Below, in pieces: positions 55,415 to 63,247 of a DNA stretch of 64,000 nucleotides; the first letter of the stretch is position 1, and every line of letters begins with the position of its first letter. A program made the translations under genes and the position numbers. Source of the stretch: Streptacidiphilus sp. PB12-B1b (GTDB lineage Bacteria > Actinomycetota > Actinomycetes > Streptomycetales > Streptomycetaceae); assembly GCF_014084125.1 (NCBI RefSeq), contig NZ_CP048405.1, positions 2,480,001 through 2,544,000 of the forward strand, given 5' to 3'. The notes below the pieces were generated by a model. That model was given only the letters and a program-made list of their open reading frames with translations. It was not told where the DNA came from and ran no database searches.

Positions 55415-56260
55415 TTACTCCTGTCCCTCCGCGCCCAGGACGCCCATCAGTCGGGCGACCTCGGTGGCGACGGCGTCGCGGGCCGGGGCGAGCCAGCGGC
55501 GCGGGTCCACCAGGGCCGGGTCGGCGGTCAGGGCTTCGCGGACGGCCTCGGTGAAGAGGCGGTTGAGGTGAGTGGAGATGTTGACCTTGCGCATGCCGGC
55601 GGCGACCGCCTCCCGCAGTGTCGCGTCCGGGACGCCGGAGGAGCCGTGCAGTACCAGCGGGACAGGCACGGCCGCGTGCAGTTCGGCGATCAGCGGCAGG
55701 TCCAGGGCGGCTTCGCGGACGGTCATGGCGTGCGAGGAGCCGACGGCGACGGCCAGCGCGTCCACGCCGGTGGCGGCGACGAACGCGGCGGCCTCGGCCG
55801 GGTCGGTGCGCACGCCCGGGGTGTGCGCACCGTCCTTGCCGCCGACTTCGCCCAACTCGGCCTCCACCAGCAGGCCTTGAGCACGGCACCAGCCGGCGAT
55901 CTCGGCGGTGGTGCGGACGTTCTCGTCCCACGGCAGGCGGGAGCCGTCGTACATCACCGAGCCGAAGCCGCAGTCGGCGGCCTCGCGGATCAGGTCGAAG
56001 CCGGTGGCGTGGTCCAGGTGCAGTGCGGCCGGGACGCCGGCGAGTTCGGCGGCGGAGCGGGCGGCGGCGGCGATCGGGGCCAGACCGCCGTGGTAGCGCA
56101 CGGCGTTCTCGCTGATCTGCAGGATCACCGGGGCCTTGGCCTGCTGGGCGCCGGCGAGTATCGCCTGGGCGTGCTCCAGTTGGATGACGTTGAACGAGCC
56201 GACGGCGAAACCGCCGTGCACGGCGGAGCGCAGGATCTGCGCGGTCGGGGTGAGCGGCAC
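55415..56260 (-). CDS. Class II (zinc) ketose-bisphosphate aldolase
   Basis: The 281-residue protein has AVGSFNVIQLEHAQAI, LHLDHATGFDLI (zinc His), AELGEVGGKDG, VGSSHAMTVRE in the place of the usual His-containing loop, and VLHGSSGVPD (zinc His). This matches tagatose/fructose-bisphosphate aldolases of the GatY/KbaY/FbaA type. With the kinase and isomerase genes upstream it should split tagatose- or fructose-1,6-bisphosphate. The GTG start is 4 nt after the kinase stop. It ends the operon. Confidence 0.9.
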   Translation of the reverse strand: MPLTPTAQILRSAVHGGFAVGSFNVIQLEHAQAILAGAQQAKAPVILQISENAVRYHGGLAPIAAAARSAAELAGVPAALHLDHATGFDLIREAADCGFGSVMYDGSRLPWDENVRTTAEIAGWCRAQGLLVEAELGEVGGKDGAHTPGVRTDPAEAAAFVAATGVDALAVAVGSSHAMTVREAALDLPLIAELHAAVPVPLVLHGSSGVPDATLREAVAAGMRKVNISTHLNRLFTEAVREALTADPALVDPRRWLAPARDAVATEVARLMGVLGAEGQE

Positions 56261-56264
56261 GGCG

Positions 56265-57248
56265 TCAGTTCTCCTTGTGACTGGTCGTCAATTGCTGATG
56301 TGACGTCAGTTCGACGTAGAGGGAGGGGTCGTAGTCCCCGGCGAGCGGGGAGGCGACGGCTGCGGCGGCGAGCGCGGCGGCGTCGCCGGTGGCCTCGGGC
56401 CAGGGGCGTGCGTCGGCGAGGGCTGCGGCCAGGGCGGCGGTGGCGGCGTCGCCCGCGCCGGTGGCGTTGCCGTGCACCCGGCGCGGCGCCGGGGTGTGCC
56501 AGGCCGCGCCCGCTGCGGTGTGCCCGAACAGGCCGTCCGCACCGGCGGTGACGACGGCCGCCGCCGCGCCCAGGGCGCACAGTCGGGCCGCCGCCTCGGC
56601 CGGGTCGTCCGCGCCGGTCGCCCGGGCGGCTTCCTCCGCGTTGGGCTTGACCAGGGCCGGCTGTCCGGCCAGGCCCGCACGCAGGGCGGCGCCGTCGGCG
56701 TCCAGCACGGCGGGCACGCCCGCGCGGGCGGCCAGCCGCAACAGCGTCGCGTACGCGTCCTCGGGGACGCCGGGCGGCAGGCTGCCGGAGAGCACGACCG
56801 TGGACGCCCCGGCCAGCGCGGCCGGGAAGTCCCGCTCGACCAGGCGCGACCACTCCTCGGCCGAGACCTGCGGCCCGGGCTCCCACAGGCCGGTCACCGC
56901 CTCGCCCTGCGCCGGGCCGTCGACGACCGCGACCGTGCGCCGGGTGCCGCCCTGGATGGGCGTGAGCAGGTAGGGGAGCGAGGAGCGGTCGAGGTCCTCC
57001 CGGAACTGGCGGCCGGTGGCGCCGCCGACCAGGCCGGTCACCAGGGTCCGCCGCCCGAGCCGGGCCAGCACCCGGGCGGTGTTGACGCCCTTGCCCCCGG
57101 CCCGCTCGTGCACCGAGGCGATCCGGTTGGCCTCGCCCAGCCGCAGCCGGTCGAGCCGGTAGGTGACGTCCAGTGCGGCGTTCAGGGTCACCGTCACGAT
57201 CCCGGCCCGGCCCGCCCCGGTTCTGCCGCCGGCCGGCGCCCCGGTCAC
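56265..57248 (-). CDS. PfkB-family hexose-phosphate kinase (LacC/FruK-like)
   Basis: The 327-residue protein has LNAALDVTYRLD, ERAGGKGVNTARVLARLG near residue 48, VLSGSLPPGVP and the catalytic-base motif GNATGAGDAATAALA near 255. Members phosphorylate fructose-1-phosphate or tagatose-6-phosphate at the other end to give a bisphosphate, which suits the adjacent aldolase. Its GTG overlaps the SIS gene stop as GTGA. Confidence 0.92.
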   Translation of the reverse strand: MTGAPAGGRTGAGRAGIVTVTLNAALDVTYRLDRLRLGEANRIASVHERAGGKGVNTARVLARLGRRTLVTGLVGGATGRQFREDLDRSSLPYLLTPIQGGTRRTVAVVDGPAQGEAVTGLWEPGPQVSAEEWSRLVERDFPAALAGASTVVLSGSLPPGVPEDAYATLLRLAARAGVPAVLDADGAALRAGLAGQPALVKPNAEEAARATGADDPAEAAARLCALGAAAAVVTAGADGLFGHTAAGAAWHTPAPRRVHGNATGAGDAATAALAAALADARPWPEATGDAAALAAAAVASPLAGDYDPSLYVELTSHQQLTTSHKEN

Positions 57249-58165
57249 TGCTGGACGGTCGCGGAGGGCAGCACGACCGAGCGGCTCAGGTGCTGCGGGC
57301 TGTCCACGTCCCGGCCGAGCCTGGCGGCCAGCGCGACGCCCAGGCGCTGGACCCGGACGAGTTCGGCGACCGGGTCCAGGGTGCGCCGCTCCAAGTGAGC
57401 GCCGGTCGCGGCGATCTGCTCGGGCAGGCCGTCGGGCAGGTCGCCGAGGCTCCAGACGACCCGGCCGGGGCGGGCGACGCTGATCGGCCCGTGCCGGTAC
57501 TCCATGGCCGGGTACGACTCGGTCCACCAGGCGGAGGTCTCGCGGACCTTGAGCGCGGCCTCGCGGGCCAGGCCGTACGTCCAGCCGCGCCCGAGGAAGC
57601 TGATCTGCTCGGCGTCCAGCAGGACGTCGGCGACCGGGGCTGCTGCCGCCGCCGCGCCGTCGGCGAGCACCGCGCCGAGGTCCTCGCCGAGGTGGGCCCG
57701 GAGCAGCACCAGCTGGGTGGTGGGGAAGCGGGTCTGCACGACCGACTGCTCGTCCGCGAAGTCCAGGACGACCAGGTCGTCGGCCAGGTCGGCGACCGGG
57801 GTGGCCGGGTCGGCGGTGATCGCGGTGGTGGCGGTGGTGGCGGTGCGCCCGCGCACGCTCTCCAGCAGCTCCAGCACCTCGGTGGTGGTGCCGGAGCGGG
57901 TCAGCGCCAGCACCCGGTCGTAGCGGCGGCCGGTGGGGGAGCCCAGCTCCGGCGCCTCGGAGGCGGCGAAGGCGTCGGTGCGGCCGTGTCCGGCCTGCTC
58001 GCGCAGCGCGGCGTAGGACTGCGCCATGAACCAGGAGGTGCCGCAGCCGACGACGGCGACGCTCTCGCCGGGGCGGGGGAGCAGCGGGGCGAGCGCGGGC
58101 AGCCGGTCCAGGGCCTGCTGCCAGCAGTCGGGCTGGGAGGCGATCTCTTGCGCGGTCCAGGACAC
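57245..58165 (-). CDS. SIS-domain sugar isomerase / deaminase (AgaS-like)
   Basis: The 306-residue protein has two SIS domains, with VAVVGCGTSWFMAQSYAALR near residue 38, LTRSGTTTEVLELLE near 88 and RETSAWWTESYPAMEYRHGP near 205. Proteins of this kind act as ketose-aldose isomerases or deaminases of amino-sugar phosphates. With a PfkB kinase and a class II aldolase it forms a short amino-sugar or tagatose-type catabolic route. The GTG at 58165 has AAAGGAG 8 nt upstream. It leads the operon. Confidence 0.88.
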   Translation of the reverse strand: MSWTAQEIASQPDCWQQALDRLPALAPLLPRPGESVAVVGCGTSWFMAQSYAALREQAGHGRTDAFAASEAPELGSPTGRRYDRVLALTRSGTTTEVLELLESVRGRTATTATTAITADPATPVADLADDLVVLDFADEQSVVQTRFPTTQLVLLRAHLGEDLGAVLADGAAAAAAPVADVLLDAEQISFLGRGWTYGLAREAALKVRETSAWWTESYPAMEYRHGPISVARPGRVVWSLGDLPDGLPEQIAATGAHLERRTLDPVAELVRVQRLGVALAARLGRDVDSPQHLSRSVVLPSATVQQ

Positions 58166-58187
58166 CAGTCCACTCCTTTGATTGAAA

Positions 58188-58215
58188 CTGCTCATTAGCA
58201 TCATGCTTTGAGCAG
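58188..58215. promoter_or_regulatory. Inverted repeat upstream of the SIS/PfkB/aldolase operon
   Basis: CTGCTCA (58188-58194) and TGAGCAG (58209-58215) are perfect 7-bp inverse complements with a 14-nt spacer, and GAGCAT follows. The DNA is unusually AT-rich for this genome. It sits 23 nt before the SIS start codon, where a DeoR- or GntR-type repressor would act. Confidence 0.55.
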
Positions 58216-58454
58216 AATCGAGCATACAGTCCGGGTGCGACGACGGGAACACCCGCCGGGCAGCGAACCCGGTGCGTCCGGCGGCGGCCCGCGCCCCTGC
58301 CCGGCGTCAAGGGCGTGTCAATGCCCGGGGCGACCGCGCAAGAGGGGCGTTAACGAACCCCCTGCACCCGGGTGACGTGCGCTTTCCTTACGTTGCCGGT
58401 CGGACCGGCGCCGCTGGGGAGCCCTCCGCAGCGGTCTGGAACCCCACAACAGCC

Positions 58455-58467
58455 AGGGTGTGACCCT
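58455..58467 (+). promoter_or_regulatory. Small hairpin covering the ribosome site of the first kdp mini-ORF
   Basis: AGGGT-GTG-ACCCT is a perfect 5-bp stem ending 1 nt before the ATG at 58469; the AGGG ribosome site lies in its left arm. The rest of the gap 58216-58454 shows no gene that I can support. Confidence 0.35.
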
Positions 58468-58468
58468 C

Positions 58469-58552
58469 ATGCTCGACGTGCTCTTCGTCGGGATGACGAT
58501 CCTCGTGTTCGCCGTCCTCGCTCTGATCGTCAAGGGGGTGGAGAAGCTGTGA
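58469..58552 (+). CDS. 27-residue single-helix membrane peptide at the head of kdp
   Basis: The peptide MLDVLFVGMTILVFAVLALI plus VKGVEKL has one membrane helix and a short basic tail, similar in size and layout to KdpF but different in sequence. Its TGA overlaps a GTG that starts a 19-codon mini-ORF, which in turn overlaps kdpF. It may be a second small stabilising subunit of the potassium ATPase. The strong hydrophobic pattern supports it being translated. Confidence 0.6.
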   Translation: MLDVLFVGMTILVFAVLALIVKGVEKL

Positions 58553-58608
58553 CCAGCCACTCCACCGCCCAGCCCGTCCTCACCGCCGCCGTGGAGGCCG
58601 TGCGATGA
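58549..58608 (+). CDS. Possible 19-residue coupling mini-ORF
   Basis: GTG at 58549 overlaps the preceding TGA as GTGA, and its own TGA overlaps the kdpF ATG as ATGA. The peptide ([19 protein letters not shown]) is polar and has no known relative that I can name. It may serve only to carry ribosomes into kdpF. Equally, the overlap could be chance, and the 52 nt between the flanking ORFs may simply be a spacer. Confidence 0.35.
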   Translation: MTSHSTAQPVLTAAVEAVR

Positions 58609-58694
58609 GCGCCGACAACGTCGTGGGACTGGTCGTGGCCGTCGTTCTCGTCGGCTACCTGATCGCCGCCCTGATCCTCCCGGAGAAGTTCTAG
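58605..58694 (+). CDS. kdpF: Potassium-transporting ATPase subunit KdpF
   Basis: The 29-residue peptide [20 protein letters not shown] plus AALILPEKF has one membrane helix and the PEKF ending seen in KdpF. It stabilises the KdpABC complex. Its TAG shares one base with the GTG start of kdpA, so the two are translationally coupled. Confidence 0.88.
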   Translation: MSADNVVGLVVAVVLVGYLIAALILPEKF

Positions 58695-60358
58695 TGAACC
58701 CAACCCTCGCGGGCTTCCTGCAGGCTCTGGCACTGGTGGCGGCCCTGGCCCTGTCGTACCGCCCCCTGGGCGACTTCATGGCGCATACCCTCACCAGCGC
58801 CAAGCACCTGCGCGCCGAACGCGGCATCTACAGACTGATCGGCGTCGACGGCGACGCGGAGCAGAGCTGGAGCGCGTACCTGCGCAGCGTCCTGGCCTTC
58901 TCCGCCATATCCGTCCTCTTCCTCTACGCCTTCCAGCGGCTGCAGGAGCACCTGCTGCTCTCGCTGGGCTTCCCCGCAGTGAGCCCGGCGATGGCCTGGA
59001 ACACCGCGGCCTCCTTCGTCACCAACACCAACTGGCAGTCGTACGCCGGTGAGTCGACCATGGGCCACCTGGTCCAGATGGCCGGGCTGGCCGTGCAGAA
59101 CTTCCTCTCCGCGGCCGTCGGCATCGCCGTCGTCGCGGCGCTGATCCGGGGCTTCACCCGCAACCGGACCGACCGGCTGGGCAACTTCTGGGTGGACCTC
59201 ACCCGGATCACCCTGCGCGTGCTGCTGCCGATCTCGGTGGTCTTCGCGCTCGTCCTGGTCTCCGGCGGCGTCGTGGAGAACCTGCACGCCGCGCATCTCT
59301 ACACCACGCTCTCCGGCGGCACCCAGTCGATCCCGGGCGGCCCGGTGGCCTCGCAGGAGGTCATCAAGCAGCTGGGCACCAACGGCGGCGGCTTCTACAA
59401 CGCCAACTCCGCGCACCCGTTCGAGAATCCGAACCCGTTCACCAACCTGCTGGCCATCTACCTGCTGCTGGTGATCTCGTTCGCGCTGTGCCGCACCTTC
59501 GGCCGGATGGTCGGCAGCAACCGCCAGGGCTACACCATCCTGTCCGTGATGGGCCTGTACTGGATCGCCTCGGCCGCGCTGATCAGCTTCTTCGAGTGGC
59601 AGCACACGGGCGCCGCCGCCCGGATCGCCGGGGCCGCGATGGAGGGCAAGGAGGTCCGCTTCGGCATCTCCGGCTCCTCGCTGTTCGCCGCGTCCACCAC
59701 GCTGACCTCCACCGGCGCGGTCAACTCCGCGCACGACTCGTACAGCGCGCTCGGCGGCGGCACCGCGATCCTGAACATGATGTTCGGCGAGATCGCGCCC
59801 GGCGGCACCGGCTCCGGCCTGTACGGCATCCTGATCCTGGCCGTGGTCACCGTCTTCGTGGCCGGCCTGATGGTCGGCCGCACCCCCGAGTACCTGGGCA
59901 AGAAGCTCGGCGCCCGGGAGATGAAGTTCGCCTCGCTCTACATCCTGGCCACCCCGGCGATCGTGCTCTGCGGCACCGGGCTGGCGATGTCGCTGAAGGC
60001 CGGACACGGCGGCGGCATGCTCAACACCGGCCCGCACGGCTTCTCCGAGGTGCTGTACGCGTTCACCTCCGCCGCCAACAACAACGGCTCGGCCTTCGCC
60101 GGGATCACCGTCACCAGCACCCACTGGCAGATCGCCCTCGGCCTGGCCATGCTCTTCGGACGCTTCCTGCCGATGGTGTTCGTGCTGGCCCTGGCCGGAT
60201 CGCTGGCCCGGCAGAAGCCCCTGCCCGAGACCGTGGGCACCCTCAAGACCCATACGCCGCTCTTCGTCGGGATGCTCTCCGGCGTCATCCTGATCGTCGT
60301 CGGGCTCACCTACTTCCCGGCCCTGGCACTCGGGCCGCTCGCGGAAGGTCTCCACTGA
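58694..60358 (+). CDS. kdpA: Potassium-transporting ATPase subunit KdpA
   Basis: It forms the potassium-selective pore. The 554-residue protein has about ten membrane helices and four filter-type loops: [33 protein letters not shown] and [11 protein letters not shown]. The GTG at 58694 overlaps the kdpF stop, with GGAGAAG upstream. It overlaps kdpB by one base (TGATG). Confidence 0.97.
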   Translation: MNPTLAGFLQALALVAALALSYRPLGDFMAHTLTSAKHLRAERGIYRLIGVDGDAEQSWSAYLRSVLAFSAISVLFLYAFQRLQEHLLLSLGFPAVSPAMAWNTAASFVTNTNWQSYAGESTMGHLVQMAGLAVQNFLSAAVGIAVVAALIRGFTRNRTDRLGNFWVDLTRITLRVLLPISVVFALVLVSGGVVENLHAAHLYTTLSGGTQSIPGGPVASQEVIKQLGTNGGGFYNANSAHPFENPNPFTNLLAIYLLLVISFALCRTFGRMVGSNRQGYTILSVMGLYWIASAALISFFEWQHTGAAARIAGAAMEGKEVRFGISGSSLFAASTTLTSTGAVNSAHDSYSALGGGTAILNMMFGEIAPGGTGSGLYGILILAVVTVFVAGLMVGRTPEYLGKKLGAREMKFASLYILATPAIVLCGTGLAMSLKAGHGGGMLNTGPHGFSEVLYAFTSAANNNGSAFAGITVTSTHWQIALGLAMLFGRFLPMVFVLALAGSLARQKPLPETVGTLKTHTPLFVGMLSGVILIVVGLTYFPALALGPLAEGLH

Positions 60359-62496
60359 TGACCACCCCCACCCTCCAGAACCCGGCGGCCGAGCCGGACA
60401 CGCAGCAGCCGGCGGGTGAGCCCGAACACCGGCTGTCGGCGGGCCTGCTCGACCCCAAGCAGCTGCTGACCTCTTTCCCGGACGCGCTCAGGAAGCTGGA
60501 CCCCAGAGTCCAGTTCAAGAGCCCGGTGATGTTCGTGGTCGAGATCGGCTCCCTGCTCACCACCGTCTCCGCGATCGAGAAGCCCAGCGTCTTCGCCTGG
60601 GTGATCACCGCCTGGCTGTGGCTCACCGTGGTCTTCGCCAACCTGGCCGAGGCCGTGGCCGAGGGCCGCGGCAAGGCCCAGGCCGACACGCTGCGCCGGA
60701 CCAAGACCGACACCGTGGCCCGCCGGGTCGCCGGCGCCTGGTCCCCGGGGCAGACCTCGGTGCCCGAGGAGCAGGTGCCCGCCACCGAGCTGCGGCTCGG
60801 CGACCACGTCATCGTCGAGGCCGGACAGACCATCCCCGGCGACGGCGACGTCGTCGAGGGCGTGGCCAGCGTGGACGAGTCGGCGATCACCGGCGAGTCC
60901 GCCCCGGTCATCCGCGAGTCCGGCGGCGACCGCTCGGCGGTCACCGGCGGCACCAAGGTGCTCTCCGACCGGGTGGTCGTCAAGATCACCTCGGAGCCCG
61001 GCAAGACCTTCATCGACCGCATGATCGCCCTGGTCGAGGGGGCCTCCCGGCAGAAGACGCCGAACGAGATCGCGCTGAACATCCTGCTCGCCTCGCTCAC
61101 CATCGTCTTCCTGCTGGCCGTGGTCACCCTTCAGCCGATGGCCAAGTACGCCGGCGCCGAGCAGACCATCGTGGTCCTGGTCTCGCTGCTGGTCGCGCTG
61201 ATCCCCACCACCATCGGCGCACTGCTCTCGGCGATCGGCATCGCCGGCATGGACCGGCTGGTCCAGCGCAACGTGCTGGCCATGTCCGGACGCGCGGTCG
61301 AGGCGGCCGGCGACGTCTCCACCCTGCTGCTCGACAAGACCGGCACCATCACCTTCGGAAACCGCCAGGCCGCAGAGTTCCTGACGGTCAATCAGGTGAC
61401 GGACGCCCAACTGGCTGACGCGGCGCAGCTCTCCTCGCTCGCCGACGAGACCCCCGAGGGCCGCTCCATCGTCGTCCTGGCCAAGGAGAAGTACGGACTG
61501 CGCGAACGCGCCCAGGGCGAGCTGGGGCACGCCGTCTGGATCGAGTTCACCGCGCAGACCCGGATGTCCGGCGTCGATCTTGACGAACCGTCAGGAACGC
61601 ACAGCATCCGCAAGGGCGCCGCCGGATCGGTCGCCGCCTGGGTCCGCGACAACGGCGGCAGCACCGGCACCGAGCTGGACCTCGCGGTCGAGCGCATCTC
61701 CAACCGCGGCGGCACCCCGCTGGTCGTCGCCGAGAAGCGCGGCAGCGAACCGGCCCGGGTGCTGGGCGTCATCTACCTCAAGGACGTCGTCAAGCCCGGC
61801 ATCAAGCAGCGCTTCGAGGACCTCCGCGCCATGGGCATCAAGACCGTCATGATCACGGGCGACAACCCGCTGACGGCCGCCGCCATCGCCGAGGAGGCGG
61901 GGGTCGACGACTTCCTCGCCGAGGCGACGCCCGAGGACAAGATGGCCCTGATCAAGAAGGAGCAGGAGGGCGGCAAGCTGGTTGCGATGACCGGCGACGG
62001 CACCAACGACGCCCCCGCCCTGGCCCAGGCCGACGTCGGCGTGGCCATGAACACCGGCACCTCGGCCGCCAAGGAGGCCGGGAACATGGTGGACCTGGAC
62101 TCCAACCCCACCAAGCTGATCGAGATCGTCGAGATCGGCAAGCAACTGCTGATCACCCGTGGTGCGTTGACCACCTTCTCCATCGCCAACGACGTCGCCA
62201 AGTACTTTGCGATCATCCCGGCCATGTTCGCCAGCGTCTACCCGGGCCTGAACTCGCTCAACATCATGGACCTGCACAGCCCCAAGTCCGCGATCACCTC
62301 GGCGATCATCTTCAACGCCCTGATCATCGTCGGCCTGATCCCGCTCGCCCTGCGCGGGGTGCGCTACAAGCCCTCCTCCGCCCAGTCGCTGCTCCGCCGC
62401 AACCTGGGGCTCTACGGGGTCGGCGGGCTGATCCTGCCCTTCGTCGGGATCAAACTGATCGACCTGGTCGTCCAGTTCATCCCCGGTCTGCACTGA
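60358..62496 (+). CDS. kdpB: Potassium-transporting ATPase ATP-binding subunit KdpB
   Basis: This P-type ATPase subunit drives uptake. The 712-residue protein has [10 protein letters not shown], the phosphorylated Asp326 in [11 protein letters not shown], the nucleotide-domain region [20 protein letters not shown], and [20 protein letters not shown]. An N-terminal extension of about 30 residues precedes the first helices. A TTGACG-N3-CGTCAG motif lies in its coding region. No kdpD or kdpE sensor/regulator gene is in the window. Confidence 0.97.
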   Translation: MTTPTLQNPAAEPDTQQPAGEPEHRLSAGLLDPKQLLTSFPDALRKLDPRVQFKSPVMFVVEIGSLLTTVSAIEKPSVFAWVITAWLWLTVVFANLAEAVAEGRGKAQADTLRRTKTDTVARRVAGAWSPGQTSVPEEQVPATELRLGDHVIVEAGQTIPGDGDVVEGVASVDESAITGESAPVIRESGGDRSAVTGGTKVLSDRVVVKITSEPGKTFIDRMIALVEGASRQKTPNEIALNILLASLTIVFLLAVVTLQPMAKYAGAEQTIVVLVSLLVALIPTTIGALLSAIGIAGMDRLVQRNVLAMSGRAVEAAGDVSTLLLDKTGTITFGNRQAAEFLTVNQVTDAQLADAAQLSSLADETPEGRSIVVLAKEKYGLRERAQGELGHAVWIEFTAQTRMSGVDLDEPSGTHSIRKGAAGSVAAWVRDNGGSTGTELDLAVERISNRGGTPLVVAEKRGSEPARVLGVIYLKDVVKPGIKQRFEDLRAMGIKTVMITGDNPLTAAAIAEEAGVDDFLAEATPEDKMALIKKEQEGGKLVAMTGDGTNDAPALAQADVGVAMNTGTSAAKEAGNMVDLDSNPTKLIEIVEIGKQLLITRGALTTFSIANDVAKYFAIIPAMFASVYPGLNSLNIMDLHSPKSAITSAIIFNALIIVGLIPLALRGVRYKPSSAQSLLRRNLGLYGVGGLILPFVGIKLIDLVVQFIPGLH
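61580..61594 (+). promoter_or_regulatory. TTGACG-N3-CGTCAG motif, copy 5 (within coding sequence)
   Basis: TTGACG-AAC-CGTCAG lies inside kdpB, where it falls in codons for LDEPSG. It uses TCA for Ser, an uncommon codon here. Confidence 0.5.
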
Positions 62497-62513
62497 GAGA
62501 AGTTGACGTCACC

Positions 62514-63140
62514 ATGGCCAAGCCCCTTCCCACCCCGGTGCGGAACCACCTGACGGGTCTGCGCATCCTGCTGCTGTTCACCGTCGTCTGCGGACTGCTC
62601 TACCCGCTGGCGATCACCGGGATCTCCCAGGTCGCCTTCTCCTCCCAGGCCAACGGCTCGCTGGTGAAGTACGACGGCAAGGTCGTCGGCTCCAGCCTGC
62701 TCGGCCAGAACTTCACCGTCACCGGCAAGGACGGCAAGACCGTCAGCCCCGACCCGAAGTACTTCCAGTCGCGGCCCTCCGCCGCCGGAGCCGACGGCTA
62801 CGACGCGGCCGCCTCCGCCGCCACCAACCTGGGGCCGAACAGCGCCGTCCTGGTCACCGACTACACCGCGCTGAAGAAGGCGATCGCGGCCTTCGACGGG
62901 GTCGCGCCGAGCCAGGTCCCGCCGGACGCCGTCACCTCCTCCGGCTCCGGCCTGGACCCGGACATCAGCCCCCAGTACGCCGCCATCCAGGTCGACCGGG
63001 TCGCCAGGGCCCGCGACCTGCCGGCGGGCGAGGTGCGGGCGCTGGTGACGAAGTACACCCAGGGCCGCACCGCCGGCTTCCTCGGCCAGCCCCGGGTGGA
63101 CGTGCTCGACCTCAACATCGCGCTCGCCAAGCTGGGTTGA
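62514..63140 (+). CDS. kdpC: Potassium-transporting ATPase subunit KdpC
   Basis: The 208-residue protein has one N-terminal membrane helix (about 15-40, LRILLLFTVVCGLLYPLAIT) and an extracytoplasmic domain with GSSLLGQNF, YFQSRPSAAG and SGSGLDPDISPQYA, all typical of KdpC. It follows kdpB by 17 nt. A near-exact 15-bp duplication surrounds its stop codon. Confidence 0.96.
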   Translation: MAKPLPTPVRNHLTGLRILLLFTVVCGLLYPLAITGISQVAFSSQANGSLVKYDGKVVGSSLLGQNFTVTGKDGKTVSPDPKYFQSRPSAAGADGYDAAASAATNLGPNSAVLVTDYTALKKAIAAFDGVAPSQVPPDAVTSSGSGLDPDISPQYAAIQVDRVARARDLPAGEVRALVTKYTQGRTAGFLGQPRVDVLDLNIALAKLG

Positions 63141-63158
63141 GACAAGCTGGGCTGAGAC
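63129..63158 (+). repeat. 15-bp tandem duplication around the kdpC stop codon
   Basis: AAGCTGGGTTGAGAC (63129-63143) is followed directly by AAGCTGGGCTGAGAC (63144-63158), one mismatch. Each copy encodes an in-frame KLG-stop; only the first is used. Confidence 0.85.
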
Positions 63159-63203
63159 AGGCCCGGCTGAGCCGGACCGCCCCCGGTCCGGCGACAGCCG
63201 GAC

Positions 63204-63243
63204 GGCGGGGCCCGGGACCACCCGTCGTGGCCCGGGCCCCGCC
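63204..63243. terminator. Bidirectional terminator after kdpC
   Basis: A perfect 13-bp outer stem (63204-63216 with 63231-63243) continues into CCAC/GTGG with a CCGTC loop after one bulged A. A further small hairpin, GTCCGGC-GACA-GCCGGAC, lies at 63186-63203. Both lie between two convergent genes. Confidence 0.8.
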
Positions 63244-63247
63244 ACCG

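Noticed and set aside
56296..56310. TGACGTCA near the PfkB/aldolase junction, and another before kdpC (about 62504), as members of the TTGACG-N3-CGTCAG family
   Set aside because: They lack the 3-nt spacer and the fixed outer bases; about 0.5 chance copies are expected, so two are unremarkable.
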